Counted from the stretch's first letter, positions 35,101-44,731 are shown. The stretch: DNA of 64,000 bases from Streptomyces echinoruber (GCF_014651135.1 NZ_BMWH01000011.1:27077-91076); one strand, 5' to 3'. The notes: generated from the letters alone by a model not told the origin. Numbers and translations are program-made.

Positions 35101-38100
35101 CCTGCCAGGTGGACACGGCACGGCCGAGTTCGTCGTACTTCGTCGACGTCTTGTTGCCGCGGTTGTCCGTCACGGACGTCCGGCGGTCCAGCGCGTCGTA
35201 CGTGTACGTCGAGGTGCCGGTGTCCGGGTCGACCGCCTTCACCTGGCGGCCCAGCTGGTCGTAGGTGTAGGTCCACGTGTTGCCCGCGGTGTCGGTGACC
35301 TTCGACAGCTGTCCGGCCGGCGTGTAGCCGTACGAGGTGGTGACGGGGTCGCCGCCGGCCGGGTACTCGATGCGGGTCGTCACCCGGTCCCGGGCGTCGC
35401 TGACGACCGTGGTCTTCACTCCGCCGGACGGCGGGGTGGTGGTGACCCGGTCGCCGCCGTAGGTGTACGTGGTGCGGTACTTCTCCGTGCCCTGCACCTC
35501 GAACACGGAGGCCGTGACCCGGCCGGCGCCGTCGTACCGCGTCACCGTCTGCGCGTCGAGGTCGGCGTCGACGGGCTGGAACAGCGTCGAGGAGGGTGCG
35601 CCGGAGACGTAGTAGGTGTCGTTGACCTTCACGACGCGGCCCGAGCCGTCGTAGAGGGTGTCCGCGACCATGCGGCCGCCGCCGGGGCCCTCGGTCTGCT
35701 CCTGCCGGGGCCTGAGCAGGCCGTCGTACAGGGACCACTCGCTGCTGTACGACGTGCCGTCGCTCTCGATCTTCTGGGTGCGGACCGCGGTAGGACCGTC
35801 GTCGTCCCGGACCAGGTACTCGTACTTGAGGGACGGCGTGAGCCCGGAGGACTTCGGCCGGTCCGGGAGCCAGACCGACACCAGCCGCCCGAGACCGTCG
35901 TAGGCGAGGTCGGTCCGCTTTCCGTTCTGGTCGGTCTTCGCGCTGGGCAGGCCCCACTGCGGCGCGTACTCGGTCGACATGGTCCAGCCGAGCCGGTTGG
36001 TCACCGTGGACTTCGTCGCGAGGCCGTAGGTGTCCGTGTAGGTCGTGGAGGAGGTGTACGCGGTCGAGGAGGACGCGGTCTCCGCGTCCTTGACCACCAG
36101 CGGGCGGCCGTAGTCGTCGTACGTCGTCACCGCGGTCGTCTGGTACGTGGCCGTGGTGCCGTTGTGGGCGGACAGCCGTTTCACGGTGGTCACGTCGCCC
36201 TTGGTGGGGGCCGCGCCGAGCACCGTGGAGCCGTCGTAGTAGGTCAGGTCGTCGGAGATGACCTGGGTGGCGCGGTCGGGTGCGGTGGCGCAGTCGACCG
36301 CGACCTTCTCCACCCGGGACACGTACGTGTACAGGTGCAGGCTCGCGTTGTCCGCGTACTGCGTGCGGGTGCACTGGTTGTCGGCGACGCCGACCTCGCC
36401 GTCGTCGTCGACCTGGGTCTCCCGGCCGGTGGCGCTGTCGTACGTCGTCGTGGACCTGGTGTGCCGCCAGCCGCCGGCCGTGAGCGCCACGTAGGTGTCC
36501 GTCGAGCCCTTCTCGACGTAGCGTGCCTTACGAGTGCCCCAGTCCTCGGTCTGGGTCGCGGTCACCGCGGTCCACGGCAGGGTCACGGACTTCTGCGTGA
36601 TGTCGGAGCCGTTGTAGGTGAGCGTCTCGAGTTCGAAGCCGGCCTTCCAGTCGGAGTCCTCGTAGGACACGCCGTTGGAGTCGGTCACCGTGGCGGAGCG
36701 GGTGGTGCCGTCCTTGTCCACGTCGCCGTCGAGCCCGCGGAAGAAGACGTGCTCGGTCCTGGTGTTGGAGGACGAGTTGGTGCCGTCGGACGTCTCCACT
36801 CGCACTCTGCCGTAGCCGCGCCAGTCGCCCCAGGTGCGGTATTCCGACTTGGTGATGCCGTCGGGCTTGGTCTTCCGCCAGCCGGCGTCGCCCAGGTAGG
36901 TGTAGGTGGTGACCTGGTCGGGGTTCCCGCCGGTCAGGTCGGTCTCGACGACCGACTGGACGACGTACTTGTGGAACCAGTCGGTGATCGGGTCCGCCGC
37001 GCCCGGCGGGTTCCACTTCACCGGGAAGCAGCGCACCTTGGAGGAGTCCTCGGCCGGGAGGCTGCTGGTGGTGCACTGGGGATCGGCGTAGTTGACGCTG
37101 AGCACACCGCCCGTCTCGTTCTTCACCGCGGCCAGGCGGAAGCGGTAGAACGGCTGGAGGTTGTCGCCGGTCTCGTCGACGCGGTTGGGCAGTTGCTTGC
37201 CGTACAGCTCGACGGAGGGGACGGAGACATCGGTGCCCACCTTGCCGGTGTGGCCGATACGGCTGAGCCACAGGGATTTGGAGCCGTCTCCGTTGTCGGT
37301 GAAGACGTGGGTGAGGTTCCATTCGTCGACCGGCGTGTACGTCGAGTCGCCGGTGCGGATCTGCGTGGTGACCTTCGTCAGTTTCTTGCGGGTCCAGAAG
37401 GTCGGCGAGTTCTGGCCGGGGCACTTGGTGTCCGCCTTGCAGTTCTGGTCCCACGGTACGTCGGGCCAGTCGGCGGCCGTGGAGTCCGTGAGGTCGGAGG
37501 CCTCGCAGTCGGTGAGGTCGCCGATGCAGCGCTCGGCGGTGGTGAAGACGACCTGGGCGGCCGGCTTGGTGGAGTACACCTTGCCCGCGCGCTGTCCGTA
37601 GTCGATGCGCTTGAGGTAGCCGCCGCGGATGTAGGGCTTGCCGTTCTCTGTGGTCTTCAGTCCCTGCGTGTAGTAGTTCGTCTCCTTGCCGTAGAAGTAC
37701 GACATGGCGTTGCCGTGCGGGTCGACGACGTAGTCGAGGTTCCAGCGCCAGGCCTGGGTGCAGTAGGCGTCCGCGAAGCCGGCGTTGTAGCAGGGTTCGC
37801 CCGAGTCGTCGCCGTAGACGGGGACGGTCCAGGTGGAGTCGGTCTCCTCGTTGCCGCCGGCGTAGCCGGGCAGCCGGTTCAGTCCGAAGTAGTACTGGGT
37901 GCCGTCGGCGGTGGTGACCTTCCAGTACTCGCCGTTGTTGTCGCCGTTGGTGGTCCCGGTGAGGTGCTCGACCTTGGCGTTGTCGTCGTCGCTGATGCGC
38001 CACTCGCCGGTGCTGTCGTCCTTGACGATCTCGCCGGAGGTGCCGCCTGCCAGCGACAGCGTGGCGTTGTCGTACGCCCAGCACTCGTCGCCGTACGTGG

Positions 38101-39136
38101 CGTCGTGCCCGTCGTCGGCGCACGGCTTGTAGCTGCGTTCGATGAAGCCGGGCTCGTAGGTGAATCCCTGGCCGATCCACGAACCCTGGTTGTTCGTGGT
38201 CGCCGTCTGGCCGTCGATCGACTGGGAGTTGTAGCTCAGGCCCACAGCGGGCTGCAGGCCGCCCGGCACGGGCGGGGTGGTCATCGGGTACGACCACGTG
38301 AACGCGCCGGAGTTGGTGTCGACGCCCCACTCGGAGGACGGGGAGAGGCTGGTCGCCTTGTAGTCGCCGTTGTCACCGCCGCTGCTCGCGGTGGCGGCCA
38401 GGACGGTGCCGGAAGACGACGAACCGGAGTCCGCGGTGAGGAGCTGGGGGGTCGGCCCCGAGGTGTCGGGTGCCGCCGTCACCGTGGCCGTCAGCGTCTG
38501 CTTCTCGGCGTCGTTGCTGCTCTTGATGTACGTCGGTGTCGAGCAGCTCTTCTTCTGGGGCGTCGTGAGGACGCATGCGGGGTATTGGGCCAGCCGCAGT
38601 CGGGAGCCGTAGCCGCCTCCGAAGGCGCCGGCGAAGTCCGAGTAGTCCAGGGTGAGCCGGGCGGTGCCCTTCGCGGCCGCTCCGTCGGCACGGGCGACGG
38701 TGAACAGGACGCCGTCGATGCCGGCGGTCTCGGCCGCCTTGTGCCCGAGCATGCGGACGCGGACCGACTTCGCCGCCCCGGTGCCCGACGAGGCCTTCAC
38801 TGTCAGCGGCATGCCGCCGGCTCTGGCCGCTTTCGCGGTGAGCCGGATCTCGGTGCTTGCGGCCTTCGGCCAGTGCGCCGCATCGGCCCGTTTGACCGCC
38901 GCCTTCCTCGCCTCGTCGGTCTTCTTGAAGGTTTTCGGCCTGGCGTTGGTGCCCCGGACCGGGTCGTCCAGATTGGTCTGGGTCTTCGGCCTGCTCAGAC
39001 CGTCGTCGGCCCTTGCCGCGGGGGCGTACTGCGGGAGCAGGCCGATCGACAGGGCGAGCCCCAGCAGCAGTGCCGCGGGGCGGCGACCGGTTCGCCGGGC
39101 CGGTCTGGACGACCGGAACCATATGGGCGAGGACAT
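32156..39136 (-). CDS. RHS/YD-repeat polymorphic toxin with Hint domain and ART-like tip
   Basis: A 2326-aa secreted protein. Signal peptide about 1-43 (PAALLLGLALSIGLL) is followed by a beta-rich N-terminal part, a long run of YD/RHS repeats (roughly residues 850-1820) and the conserved RHS core end YDADTGRFLSADPI (near 1830). A Gly/Ser linker precedes a helical stretch, then a Hint (intein-like) domain from C2052 (CNSFTPDTRVLMADG) to HNC at about 2199-2201, which should cut off the tip. The 125-aa tip begins YLYRGVPNG with R2210, FTSWT (T2249-S2250) and EEGEH (E2298, E2300), an R-S-E layout of ADP-ribosyltransferases. ATG has GGAGAT at 5 bases. An immunity candidate follows. Confidence 0.85.
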   Translation of the reverse strand: MSSPIWFRSSRPARRTGRRPAALLLGLALSIGLLPQYAPAARADDGLSRPKTQTNLDDPVRGTNARPKTFKKTDEARKAAVKRADAAHWPKAASTEIRLTAKAARAGGMPLTVKASSGTGAAKSVRVRMLGHKAAETAGIDGVLFTVARADGAAAKGTARLTLDYSDFAGAFGGGYGSRLRLAQYPACVLTTPQKKSCSTPTYIKSSNDAEKQTLTATVTAAPDTSGPTPQLLTADSGSSSSGTVLAATASSGGDNGDYKATSLSPSSEWGVDTNSGAFTWSYPMTTPPVPGGLQPAVGLSYNSQSIDGQTATTNNQGSWIGQGFTYEPGFIERSYKPCADDGHDATYGDECWAYDNATLSLAGGTSGEIVKDDSTGEWRISDDDNAKVEHLTGTTNGDNNGEYWKVTTADGTQYYFGLNRLPGYAGGNEETDSTWTVPVYGDDSGEPCYNAGFADAYCTQAWRWNLDYVVDPHGNAMSYFYGKETNYYTQGLKTTENGKPYIRGGYLKRIDYGQRAGKVYSTKPAAQVVFTTAERCIGDLTDCEASDLTDSTAADWPDVPWDQNCKADTKCPGQNSPTFWTRKKLTKVTTQIRTGDSTYTPVDEWNLTHVFTDNGDGSKSLWLSRIGHTGKVGTDVSVPSVELYGKQLPNRVDETGDNLQPFYRFRLAAVKNETGGVLSVNYADPQCTTSSLPAEDSSKVRCFPVKWNPPGAADPITDWFHKYVVQSVVETDLTGGNPDQVTTYTYLGDAGWRKTKPDGITKSEYRTWGDWRGYGRVRVETSDGTNSSSNTRTEHVFFRGLDGDVDKDGTTRSATVTDSNGVSYEDSDWKAGFELETLTYNGSDITQKSVTLPWTAVTATQTEDWGTRKARYVEKGSTDTYVALTAGGWRHTRSTTTYDSATGRETQVDDDGEVGVADNQCTRTQYADNASLHLYTYVSRVEKVAVDCATAPDRATQVISDDLTYYDGSTVLGAAPTKGDVTTVKRLSAHNGTTATYQTTAVTTYDDYGRPLVVKDAETASSSTAYTSSTTYTDTYGLATKSTVTNRLGWTMSTEYAPQWGLPSAKTDQNGKRTDLAYDGLGRLVSVWLPDRPKSSGLTPSLKYEYLVRDDDGPTAVRTQKIESDGTSYSSEWSLYDGLLRPRQEQTEGPGGGRMVADTLYDGSGRVVKVNDTYYVSGAPSSTLFQPVDADLDAQTVTRYDGAGRVTASVFEVQGTEKYRTTYTYGGDRVTTTPPSGGVKTTVVSDARDRVTTRIEYPAGGDPVTTSYGYTPAGQLSKVTDTAGNTWTYTYDQLGRQVKAVDPDTGTSTYTYDALDRRTSVTDNRGNKTSTKYDELGRAVSTWQGEPDTGTKLSVTKYDTVAKGELYGTYTYKDGAVYASVTYPVLDADNDYKPTSTKYYLSKTAEPQLGGTYEFTAQYNRDATVQGQGLPAAGDLPAEALTYTYDELQRPVGLKTSLGGGSYVTDATYSPTSNLEQVELSTGDTSSRKTWITNSFERGTDRLTNSRVDVEGAAGAAYDAHYTYDAAGNVLSIADTPSGGTKDVQCFAYDGLRRLTTAWTSSAQAGGASGTGATETACSSGPSSTTVGGVSPYWTEYGYDALGNRTSEVRHGLNGAATSSRTYTYGKGSGPNGTDSGPHTVASVVQKTEATGTTPQVTSQNTYTYDASGNTRTRVLDGDTQTLEWDKQGELTKVTNADGTVTSYTYDAVSGDRILRDAPGEKTFYLPGMELHLDKATSKVTATRYYTFGGLTVAMREADGVHFLAADHQGTAEIAVDAKTGQTTRRRMDPFGNPRDESASSSSGWVNDKGFVGGTIQKSTGLTTLGAREYDADTGRFLSADPIIDYNDPQQINGYAYANNSPVSESDPTGLESCGPVHFCSGSNGTYGTYKPENDPGSDKYDGSSHDGTKKSGGGGGGGGSGTAGSGTYTAAKAKADEARAKEDAAKKRAIAIAKELAKIIADELGITDALDCFTTGSLGSCGATAVNVVSSLIGGGPAARLVSKYWYRVDKAIALGKRIVGLGKKLWEGFKDWRRSRKAAEAAERAAKACNSFTPDTRVLMADGTSKRIADVDIGDKVLATDPETGKTKVETVTAEIKGKGLKHLVKVTIDADGKKGRKTASVTATDGHPFWVPELDAWIEATHLKSGEWLRTSAGTRVQITAVERWTSPDATVHNLTVSALHTYYVLAGAAPILVHNCDEGDGYLYRGVPNGHPKYDDALEGRAVPHGGHSDPGRHAGGNTDSEFTSWTHDYEGVALDAAEELGPGGIVMRIPHSSVPAGSDVQIHGTEYEVYEEGEHALRGVINGAEISINRGPWFMPGGGR

Positions 39137-39218
39137 GACATCTCCAGCGATGAGGCAAGGCGGTGGCGGAGGCTTGGATGGGGAGGGCGGCCACGGGCCG
39201 CCCTCCCGTTGCGGCGTG

Positions 39219-42200
39219 CTAGGCCGAGGTCTCGTCGATACTGGCGCCGGCCGGCAGCACCGAGACCAGCGCGACCAGGGAGGCGTCCAGCGGCCCCTGG
39301 TACATGCGCACCTCGTCGACGGCGCCGGAGAAGTACTCGCTCGCGGCGGTGCCGTCGCGTGTGCGGCCGACCTGCAGGCTGGTCGTGCTGAAGTCCCAGG
39401 TGTTGTCCCAGGGTGCCTTGGCCACCGCGGTGCCGTTGACGTAGAGGAGCACGTCGCCGAAGACCGCGTTGTACACCAGCGCGAGGTGGTCGCCGTCGCC
39501 CTGCGAACTCGGTGGGTCAGCGTTGTCGAGGAGGGAGGTGGTCACCGGGGCCGTGGCGTCCGCGCTCGTCACCACTAGCTGCCAACGCCCGCTGGAAGCT
39601 TGGTACTTGACACGGATCGCGCTTCCCTTGGTACCCGTCAGGGACAGCACCGTCTCATCGGTCGCCGGTTGCGCGGCGGCGAGCCGGGCGCGCGCGGTGA
39701 GCGTGAAGCTGTCCTGCGCGGAGAGCGGCCCCGCGGCCGCACGGGTCGCGTAGGCGTCCGTGCCGTTGAGGAGCAGGTGACCGTTGCCCCACAGTGGTGC
39801 GGCCGGGGGCGTGCAGTCCGGATCGGTCTCGGGGTCGCAGGAGTCGTCGGGCACGTAGATGGAGGCGCCTCCGCCCAAGGTCAGGCCGGTGCCGCCCGCC
39901 GTCTCCGGCGAGACCCCGGACGCCGCTTCGTCCAACTGCCAGTAGGCCAGCTGGTGGGGCTTGATGCCACCGAGCTCCTGGCCTTCGGTGGGCGGGATCA
40001 CCCGGTCGTGGATCTTGACGTCGGCGACGCTGCCCTTGAGCGGGGTCGTGTACCCACCGAGGGAGAGCTTGCGGCCGACCTGCACAGCTCCGGTGGCGTT
40101 CCACCTGGTGTGGCGGGCCTGCACGTCGTCGGCGACGAGGACCCCGTTGACGTAGAGCATCATCTTGCCGACCTCGGCGTCGTACACCCCGATCAGATGA
40201 GTCCAGCTGCCGGCGACGGCCGCCGCGCCCGACACCTTCCAGGTACCGAGCGACTCCATGTCGCTGACGGGGATGCGGAAGGTCCACGACGCGGAGTCCG
40301 CGTCGTAGCCGAGTTCGAAACCGGGCTGGGCCGTGCCGTCCTGGCTCACCACGGTCATGTTCTCGGTGGGCACCGTCGGCAGCATCACCCAGGCACTCAC
40401 GGAGAAGGTGCCGCTGGTGTCCACGGCCGCCTCGCCCGAGTCGAGGTAGGCGTTCGCGGTGCCGTCGAAGGAGGCCGCGGTGTCCGTGGAGCCCAGCGGT
40501 CCCTCGACGCCGAAGGTCACGCCGGATCCGGCGGTGGCGTCGGGCGCTCCGCTGCTGCCGGCCGCCTTGGTGGAGCCCCGGGCGTCGCCCAGCGTCCACG
40601 CGGCGACGGGCGCACGGCCGTCACTGACCAGGAAGACGTGGCTGGTCGGGGTCTTCTGCGGATTGCCCGCGCCGTCGACGGCCGTGACGTGCAGGACGTA
40701 GGTGCCCTCGCTCGGCGGCATCCAGGAGATGGTCGCCGGGCCGCCCGTGGACTCGGCGGGCACCGTCTTCTTCGTGTTGTCGGCGTGCGGGCCGGTGAAG
40801 TAGTAGGTGTACTTCGTCACGTCGGCGGAGGGCGAGTCCATGGTGAAGCTGCCATAGTCGCCGACGCCCGCGTGCCAGGTCTCGTCGTCCGGGTACCGGG
40901 CCGAGGTGACCGTCGCCGCCTTCGGCTTGGTGGTGTCGTAGATGAACTCGCAGCGGGTCTGGTCGCCGTCGGTGGACCAGGGACCGTACGACTGCTGGTC
41001 ATAGCCTCGCACTGCCCAGGAGACGACGGTGTTCTGCGGAACGATGAAGCCGGCCTCGCCGTCACCCGAGATGTCGCTGCCGATGGTGTAGAAGAACGTG
41101 GCCACGCCGGTCTGGTCGCTCCACTCCGCGTCCACGGTGCTCTTCTTGGCCGTCGTCGCGTAGTGCGTGACCGTATTGCCGGAGCCGTCGGTCCACCACA
41201 CCTTGAACTGCGCCTGCAGCGTCTCGGAGTTGGATCCGGTGTCACCGTGGTCGTAGTCCCGGATGACGGCGGACACCCGCGGCGCCTCGGTCACATAGTG
41301 CTCGGTGGCGTGGCCGTACTCGCACGTGTCGCCCGGCTTCATCTGCAGGTCGTCCTGGTCGGGCTGCAGGGGCGGCCGGTTGTAGGTGACCTCGAGATGC
41401 GCGTTGCCGCAGAAGCGCTTCCAGTAGGAGGTGTCGGACTCGCTGCCCGCCTTCAACCGGAAGGTGGTGGTGTCCCAGCCGTTGTCGGCGGCCTTCTGGA
41501 CGGTGCCCGTCACGCCGAAGCGCACGTTCTGGTTGGTCGAGGTGCAGGAACCCGCGGTGTCCGTCGGGGACTTGGAGGCGATGGTCTCCTTCGACGACGG
41601 CTGGTTCGACCAGTTCGTCGACGAGCTGATCGCACTCGCGCCCGTGCTGTTGACCCGTGCGAGCTGCACCTCGCGTGCGGAGGAGCTGTAGGTGTGCACC
41701 AGCGTGACGGCGAACTCGGCGCTGACGATGTCCTTGCCCTTGAAGCCGCCGGTCGGAATCGCGAAGAACTGGCGCTTGACGTCGTCGGAGCTGGAGCAGC
41801 GGTACGACACGTCGGACGGGCAGCGGCCCACGCCCTCGTCGTCGTCGAACTTCCAGAACTCGGCGCTCGGGTAGTGCGAGGACACCATGGTCCAGCCGCT
41901 GCGGTTGGCGGTCTTGACCACCGGGTCGATGTACACGGGGTAGACCGTCTCGTCGTCGGTGAGCAGATCCACGTCGGGCTTGAGGGTCATGGTCTGCGAC
42001 GAGAGGTCCACAGCGACGTCGGCGACCTGGGCACCGTCCGGTGGCGTCTGCGCGCTCTCCGCCTGCGCGGACGGCTGCGGGGAGGTCTCGGCATGGCTCG
42101 AGTCCCACATCACCGGCTGCGGCGCCTCGAAGACGATTCCGCCGGAACCGCTGTCGGTGGCGGTCAACCCGCCTTCGGCGGTCTCCCTCAACTTCAGGGA

Positions 42201-42872
42201 CGTCGTTTCGACCGGAAGGCGGAGCTCGGTGAGTTCCGGATTCCGTGCCGCTTTCGCGTTCCTGACGACCAGGACGTGCGAGAACCCTTCCGCGCTCGCG
42301 GTGACGGCGAGGTCGACACCCGGCAGAACGTTCGCGTACGTGGCCGTGGAGCCCTCGACCTTGGGCTTGGGCAGCCGGTCCGGCCAGTCGAGGGACAGCG
42401 TACGGCCGTCCTTCTCGATCTCGGCGAACGTCGTGTCACCGCCGCCGGAGAACGACATGGCGGTGAGCGCGGCCCGGGGCGCGTAGGTGCCGTTCTTCTG
42501 CTCGACGAGGGTGGTGTCGATCTGCGTCCACTTGCCGTTCTTGCGGGTGCGAACGGGCTGCACGTACTGGGTGGTCGTGAAGGTGCCGTCGGGATTGGCG
42601 ACGGTGGTGCTGTCCTCGTCACGCAGGTTGAGCACTTCCACCGGTCTGCCGGTCTTCTCGGCCCTGGCCTGCGCGGCGGACTCGGTGAGCACCGGGGTGT
42701 CGTCGGCCGTGGCCGTGCCGACCGCGGCAGGGGCCGGGTGCGCGGCGGGCAAGCCGCTCATTCCGGTCGCCAGGAGGGCGGCGAACACGGTGGCGATGGC
42801 GGCGGTACGGTGTCTTCCGCTCTTTCTCCGTCTCATCGGCCCTTGCTTCCCCCTTCTCGCGACGCCGCTCAT
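39219..42872 (-). CDS. Secreted LamG-domain protein, partner of the RHS toxin
   Basis: A 1217-aa protein, second gene of the toxin operon. A basic start and signal sequence (MRRRKSGRHRTAAIATVF) precede a beta-rich region (about 60-300), a DNRLRE-like domain (about 320-500, containing NRSGWTMVSSHYPSAEFW), Ig-like linkers (about 510-720) and two LamG/concanavalin-like domains (about 765-930 and 1040-1205, each with YVNG and VQVGR cores). Extracellular; LamG domains often bind sugars or proteins. ATG at 42872 overlaps the preceding stop by ATGA; ATG at 42836 with GGGGGAAG is an alternative start. It ends 82 bases before the toxin start. Confidence 0.88.
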   Translation of the reverse strand: MSGVARRGKQGPMRRRKSGRHRTAAIATVFAALLATGMSGLPAAHPAPAAVGTATADDTPVLTESAAQARAEKTGRPVEVLNLRDEDSTTVANPDGTFTTTQYVQPVRTRKNGKWTQIDTTLVEQKNGTYAPRAALTAMSFSGGGDTTFAEIEKDGRTLSLDWPDRLPKPKVEGSTATYANVLPGVDLAVTASAEGFSHVLVVRNAKAARNPELTELRLPVETTSLKLRETAEGGLTATDSGSGGIVFEAPQPVMWDSSHAETSPQPSAQAESAQTPPDGAQVADVAVDLSSQTMTLKPDVDLLTDDETVYPVYIDPVVKTANRSGWTMVSSHYPSAEFWKFDDDEGVGRCPSDVSYRCSSSDDVKRQFFAIPTGGFKGKDIVSAEFAVTLVHTYSSSAREVQLARVNSTGASAISSSTNWSNQPSSKETIASKSPTDTAGSCTSTNQNVRFGVTGTVQKAADNGWDTTTFRLKAGSESDTSYWKRFCGNAHLEVTYNRPPLQPDQDDLQMKPGDTCEYGHATEHYVTEAPRVSAVIRDYDHGDTGSNSETLQAQFKVWWTDGSGNTVTHYATTAKKSTVDAEWSDQTGVATFFYTIGSDISGDGEAGFIVPQNTVVSWAVRGYDQQSYGPWSTDGDQTRCEFIYDTTKPKAATVTSARYPDDETWHAGVGDYGSFTMDSPSADVTKYTYYFTGPHADNTKKTVPAESTGGPATISWMPPSEGTYVLHVTAVDGAGNPQKTPTSHVFLVSDGRAPVAAWTLGDARGSTKAAGSSGAPDATAGSGVTFGVEGPLGSTDTAASFDGTANAYLDSGEAAVDTSGTFSVSAWVMLPTVPTENMTVVSQDGTAQPGFELGYDADSASWTFRIPVSDMESLGTWKVSGAAAVAGSWTHLIGVYDAEVGKMMLYVNGVLVADDVQARHTRWNATGAVQVGRKLSLGGYTTPLKGSVADVKIHDRVIPPTEGQELGGIKPHQLAYWQLDEAASGVSPETAGGTGLTLGGGASIYVPDDSCDPETDPDCTPPAAPLWGNGHLLLNGTDAYATRAAAGPLSAQDSFTLTARARLAAAQPATDETVLSLTGTKGSAIRVKYQASSGRWQLVVTSADATAPVTTSLLDNADPPSSQGDGDHLALVYNAVFGDVLLYVNGTAVAKAPWDNTWDFSTTSLQVGRTRDGTAASEYFSGAVDEVRMYQGPLDASLVALVSVLPAGASIDETSA

Positions 42873-44440
42873 CCCACGACTCCGAACGCCACGCCGTCAT
42901 CGGGGAGACCGCCGGATCCGGGCTTGTACGTGGTCGTACCCGTACTGGTAGTTCCGTCGATGTCCGTCCACGGCATGACATAGAGTGCGCCCCTGGGGGT
43001 GTCGGGCGCCTTGCTGTAGGGAACCCCCAGATAGAGGCTGGTGGCCCCGGAGGTCATCGCGATTCCCGCGTAATCACGAGGCGCAGCCGTACCGGGCAGG
43101 ACGCTCGAGCCCCGGGCCAAGATCTTGTCGTTCGTACCCACAGAGGCGTCCAGCGGCCGGAAGACCTGCACGACGCCCGCGTCCTGGACGGAGCCCACGT
43201 CCCGCCCCGGGATGCCGACGGCGAGCCGCACCGTTGCGGTGCTGGTGACGACGCTCGTGTTGGTGTTGGCGATGGTGACGCGCTGCCCGAAGAAGTCCCC
43301 CTGGCTCTCCACGCCGTCCACACCGTCGGTCTTCGCATCGATCCCTGCAATCAGTGAGTACGCACCAGAAGGCTGGATACGCACCACCGTCACGCTTCCC
43401 GCGTCCGTTACGCCGTCGATGTCCTCGCCCGGGGTACCGACAGCCAAAAGGGCATCGGAGTTGTACGTCTGGTCGCCGGGCCGGTAGCTCGTCATGGAGA
43501 TCGAGGTGCCGAAAGCGTCTCCGGCTTCTGCAACGCCGGGAATCGCATCGCCCGTGGTCCCCTGGCCGATGCCGGCAAGCGGAGTGGGCAGACCGTTGGT
43601 GAGAGTGTGGCTGAAGACCGTGACGCCGCCGGCGAATTCTTCGTCGCCTATGGCCTCTCCTGGTCCGCCGACGGCGAAGTAACGGTTTGTACCAGCTATC
43701 GAGTAGCCGAAGCGGTCATGGGCTTCCACCACCCCGGGCACACCATCGTCCTTCTCGGAGACCGTAACCGTCGTCGTCCCCTGGACATAGGTGATGGCAC
43801 CCGCATCCGTGTAGGTCTTGCCGTCCTCGGCCGTGACGTTCTCCCCCGGAGCACCGACTACGAGGTAGGGCGTTCCACTCGCCGTCTCACCCGCTCGCAG
43901 GGCGAAGCCGAACCAGTCGAAAGCTTCTGTCGTCGTATGAGAGTCGAGCCCAGCCTGGCTGTACCCCTCGATTCGGGAACCGGCGCCGATACCGGTGGGC
44001 GTACCGTGGATGACATAGACGGCTCCTGCGTCCACCAAATTGGCGCCGTCCTTGCTGATGTCCTCGTAGGGAGCGCCGACCACCAGGTCCGAGCACCCGT
44101 CTCCGTCCACGTCGTAGGACGTGCGGGAGAGACCGAAGCGGTCGCTCACCTCCGGCGCCGCGGGCATGCCGCTGGTGGCCTGCGAGATCTCGGAGACGCC
44201 CTTGCCGCCACCCAGGACGACGCGCACCAAGCCTGCGCCCCTGACCCCGTTCACCGTGGCTTCCGGATCCGCGATGACCGTGTCGACCAGCCCGTCACCG
44301 TTGAAGTCGGTCGCGGTTCCTCCGGTGCATGTGGCGGCGGCCGACACTTGAGGCAGTCCCCCCGGAACGGCCCCCACGGTCACTGCGCAAGCACCTGCGA
44401 GAGCGGCCAGCACCCCGGCCAGTCGTGCACGCGTAGGCAC
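42869..44440 (-). CDS. Secreted FG-GAP (integrin-alpha-like beta-propeller) protein
   Basis: A 523-aa secreted protein, first gene of the toxin operon. A signal peptide (about 1-45, LAGVLAALAGACAVTV) is followed by about seven repeats of the FG-GAP type, with calcium-loop-like DFNGDGLVD and DVDGDGCSD and recurring VVGAPGE / LAVGTPGED / LAVGIPGRD turns. This forms a beta-propeller that binds proteins or surfaces. Start GTG at 44440 was chosen with a GGGG Shine-Dalgarno about 5 bases away; the longer frame lacks support. A strong promoter lies at 44518-44546. Its stop overlaps the LamG gene start. Confidence 0.85.
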   Translation of the reverse strand: MPTRARLAGVLAALAGACAVTVGAVPGGLPQVSAAATCTGGTATDFNGDGLVDTVIADPEATVNGVRGAGLVRVVLGGGKGVSEISQATSGMPAAPEVSDRFGLSRTSYDVDGDGCSDLVVGAPYEDISKDGANLVDAGAVYVIHGTPTGIGAGSRIEGYSQAGLDSHTTTEAFDWFGFALRAGETASGTPYLVVGAPGENVTAEDGKTYTDAGAITYVQGTTTVTVSEKDDGVPGVVEAHDRFGYSIAGTNRYFAVGGPGEAIGDEEFAGGVTVFSHTLTNGLPTPLAGIGQGTTGDAIPGVAEAGDAFGTSISMTSYRPGDQTYNSDALLAVGTPGEDIDGVTDAGSVTVVRIQPSGAYSLIAGIDAKTDGVDGVESQGDFFGQRVTIANTNTSVVTSTATVRLAVGIPGRDVGSVQDAGVVQVFRPLDASVGTNDKILARGSSVLPGTAAPRDYAGIAMTSGATSLYLGVPYSKAPDTPRGALYVMPWTDIDGTTSTGTTTYKPGSGGLPDDGVAFGVVG

Positions 44441-44517
44441 ACCCCACCCCTGATCCCACCCCGACGAGCACACATAGCCCGTCACAAACGAAGAGTCAAA
44501 ACCAAAGTGAGCGCAGA

Positions 44518-44546
44518 GTAAATACAAACCCGATAAGGATTGTCAA
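44518..44546 (-). promoter_or_regulatory. Promoter of the FG-GAP/LamG/RHS toxin operon
   Basis: On the minus strand TTGACA (44541-44546) is separated by 17 bp from TTTACT (44518-44523). The -35 is a perfect match to the housekeeping consensus and the region is AT-rich for this genome. It predicts a 5' leader of about 70 bases. Confidence 0.65.
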
Positions 44547-44731
44547 CCATCAATCCAGGAGTTGGCCGCAGACAGCGAACGCCCCAGGACGCGCCCTCTG
44601 CACCTTCACGCGACACAGGCGCTCAATTCCGACACTCCACCCAGAAGAGGGCGACCTGTTCACATTCCGCGCAACCCCCTCGCCCACTCCAGGAACCTAC
44701 GACAAGGAGTCACAACAGCGCCGCACCCGGT

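Noticed and set aside
34910..39391. Very long open frame antisense to the RHS toxin (about 1490 codons)
   Set aside because: Antisense overprint of a GC-rich gene. The translation is Val/Gly/Arg/Leu-rich with no domain, and no Shine-Dalgarno is seen.
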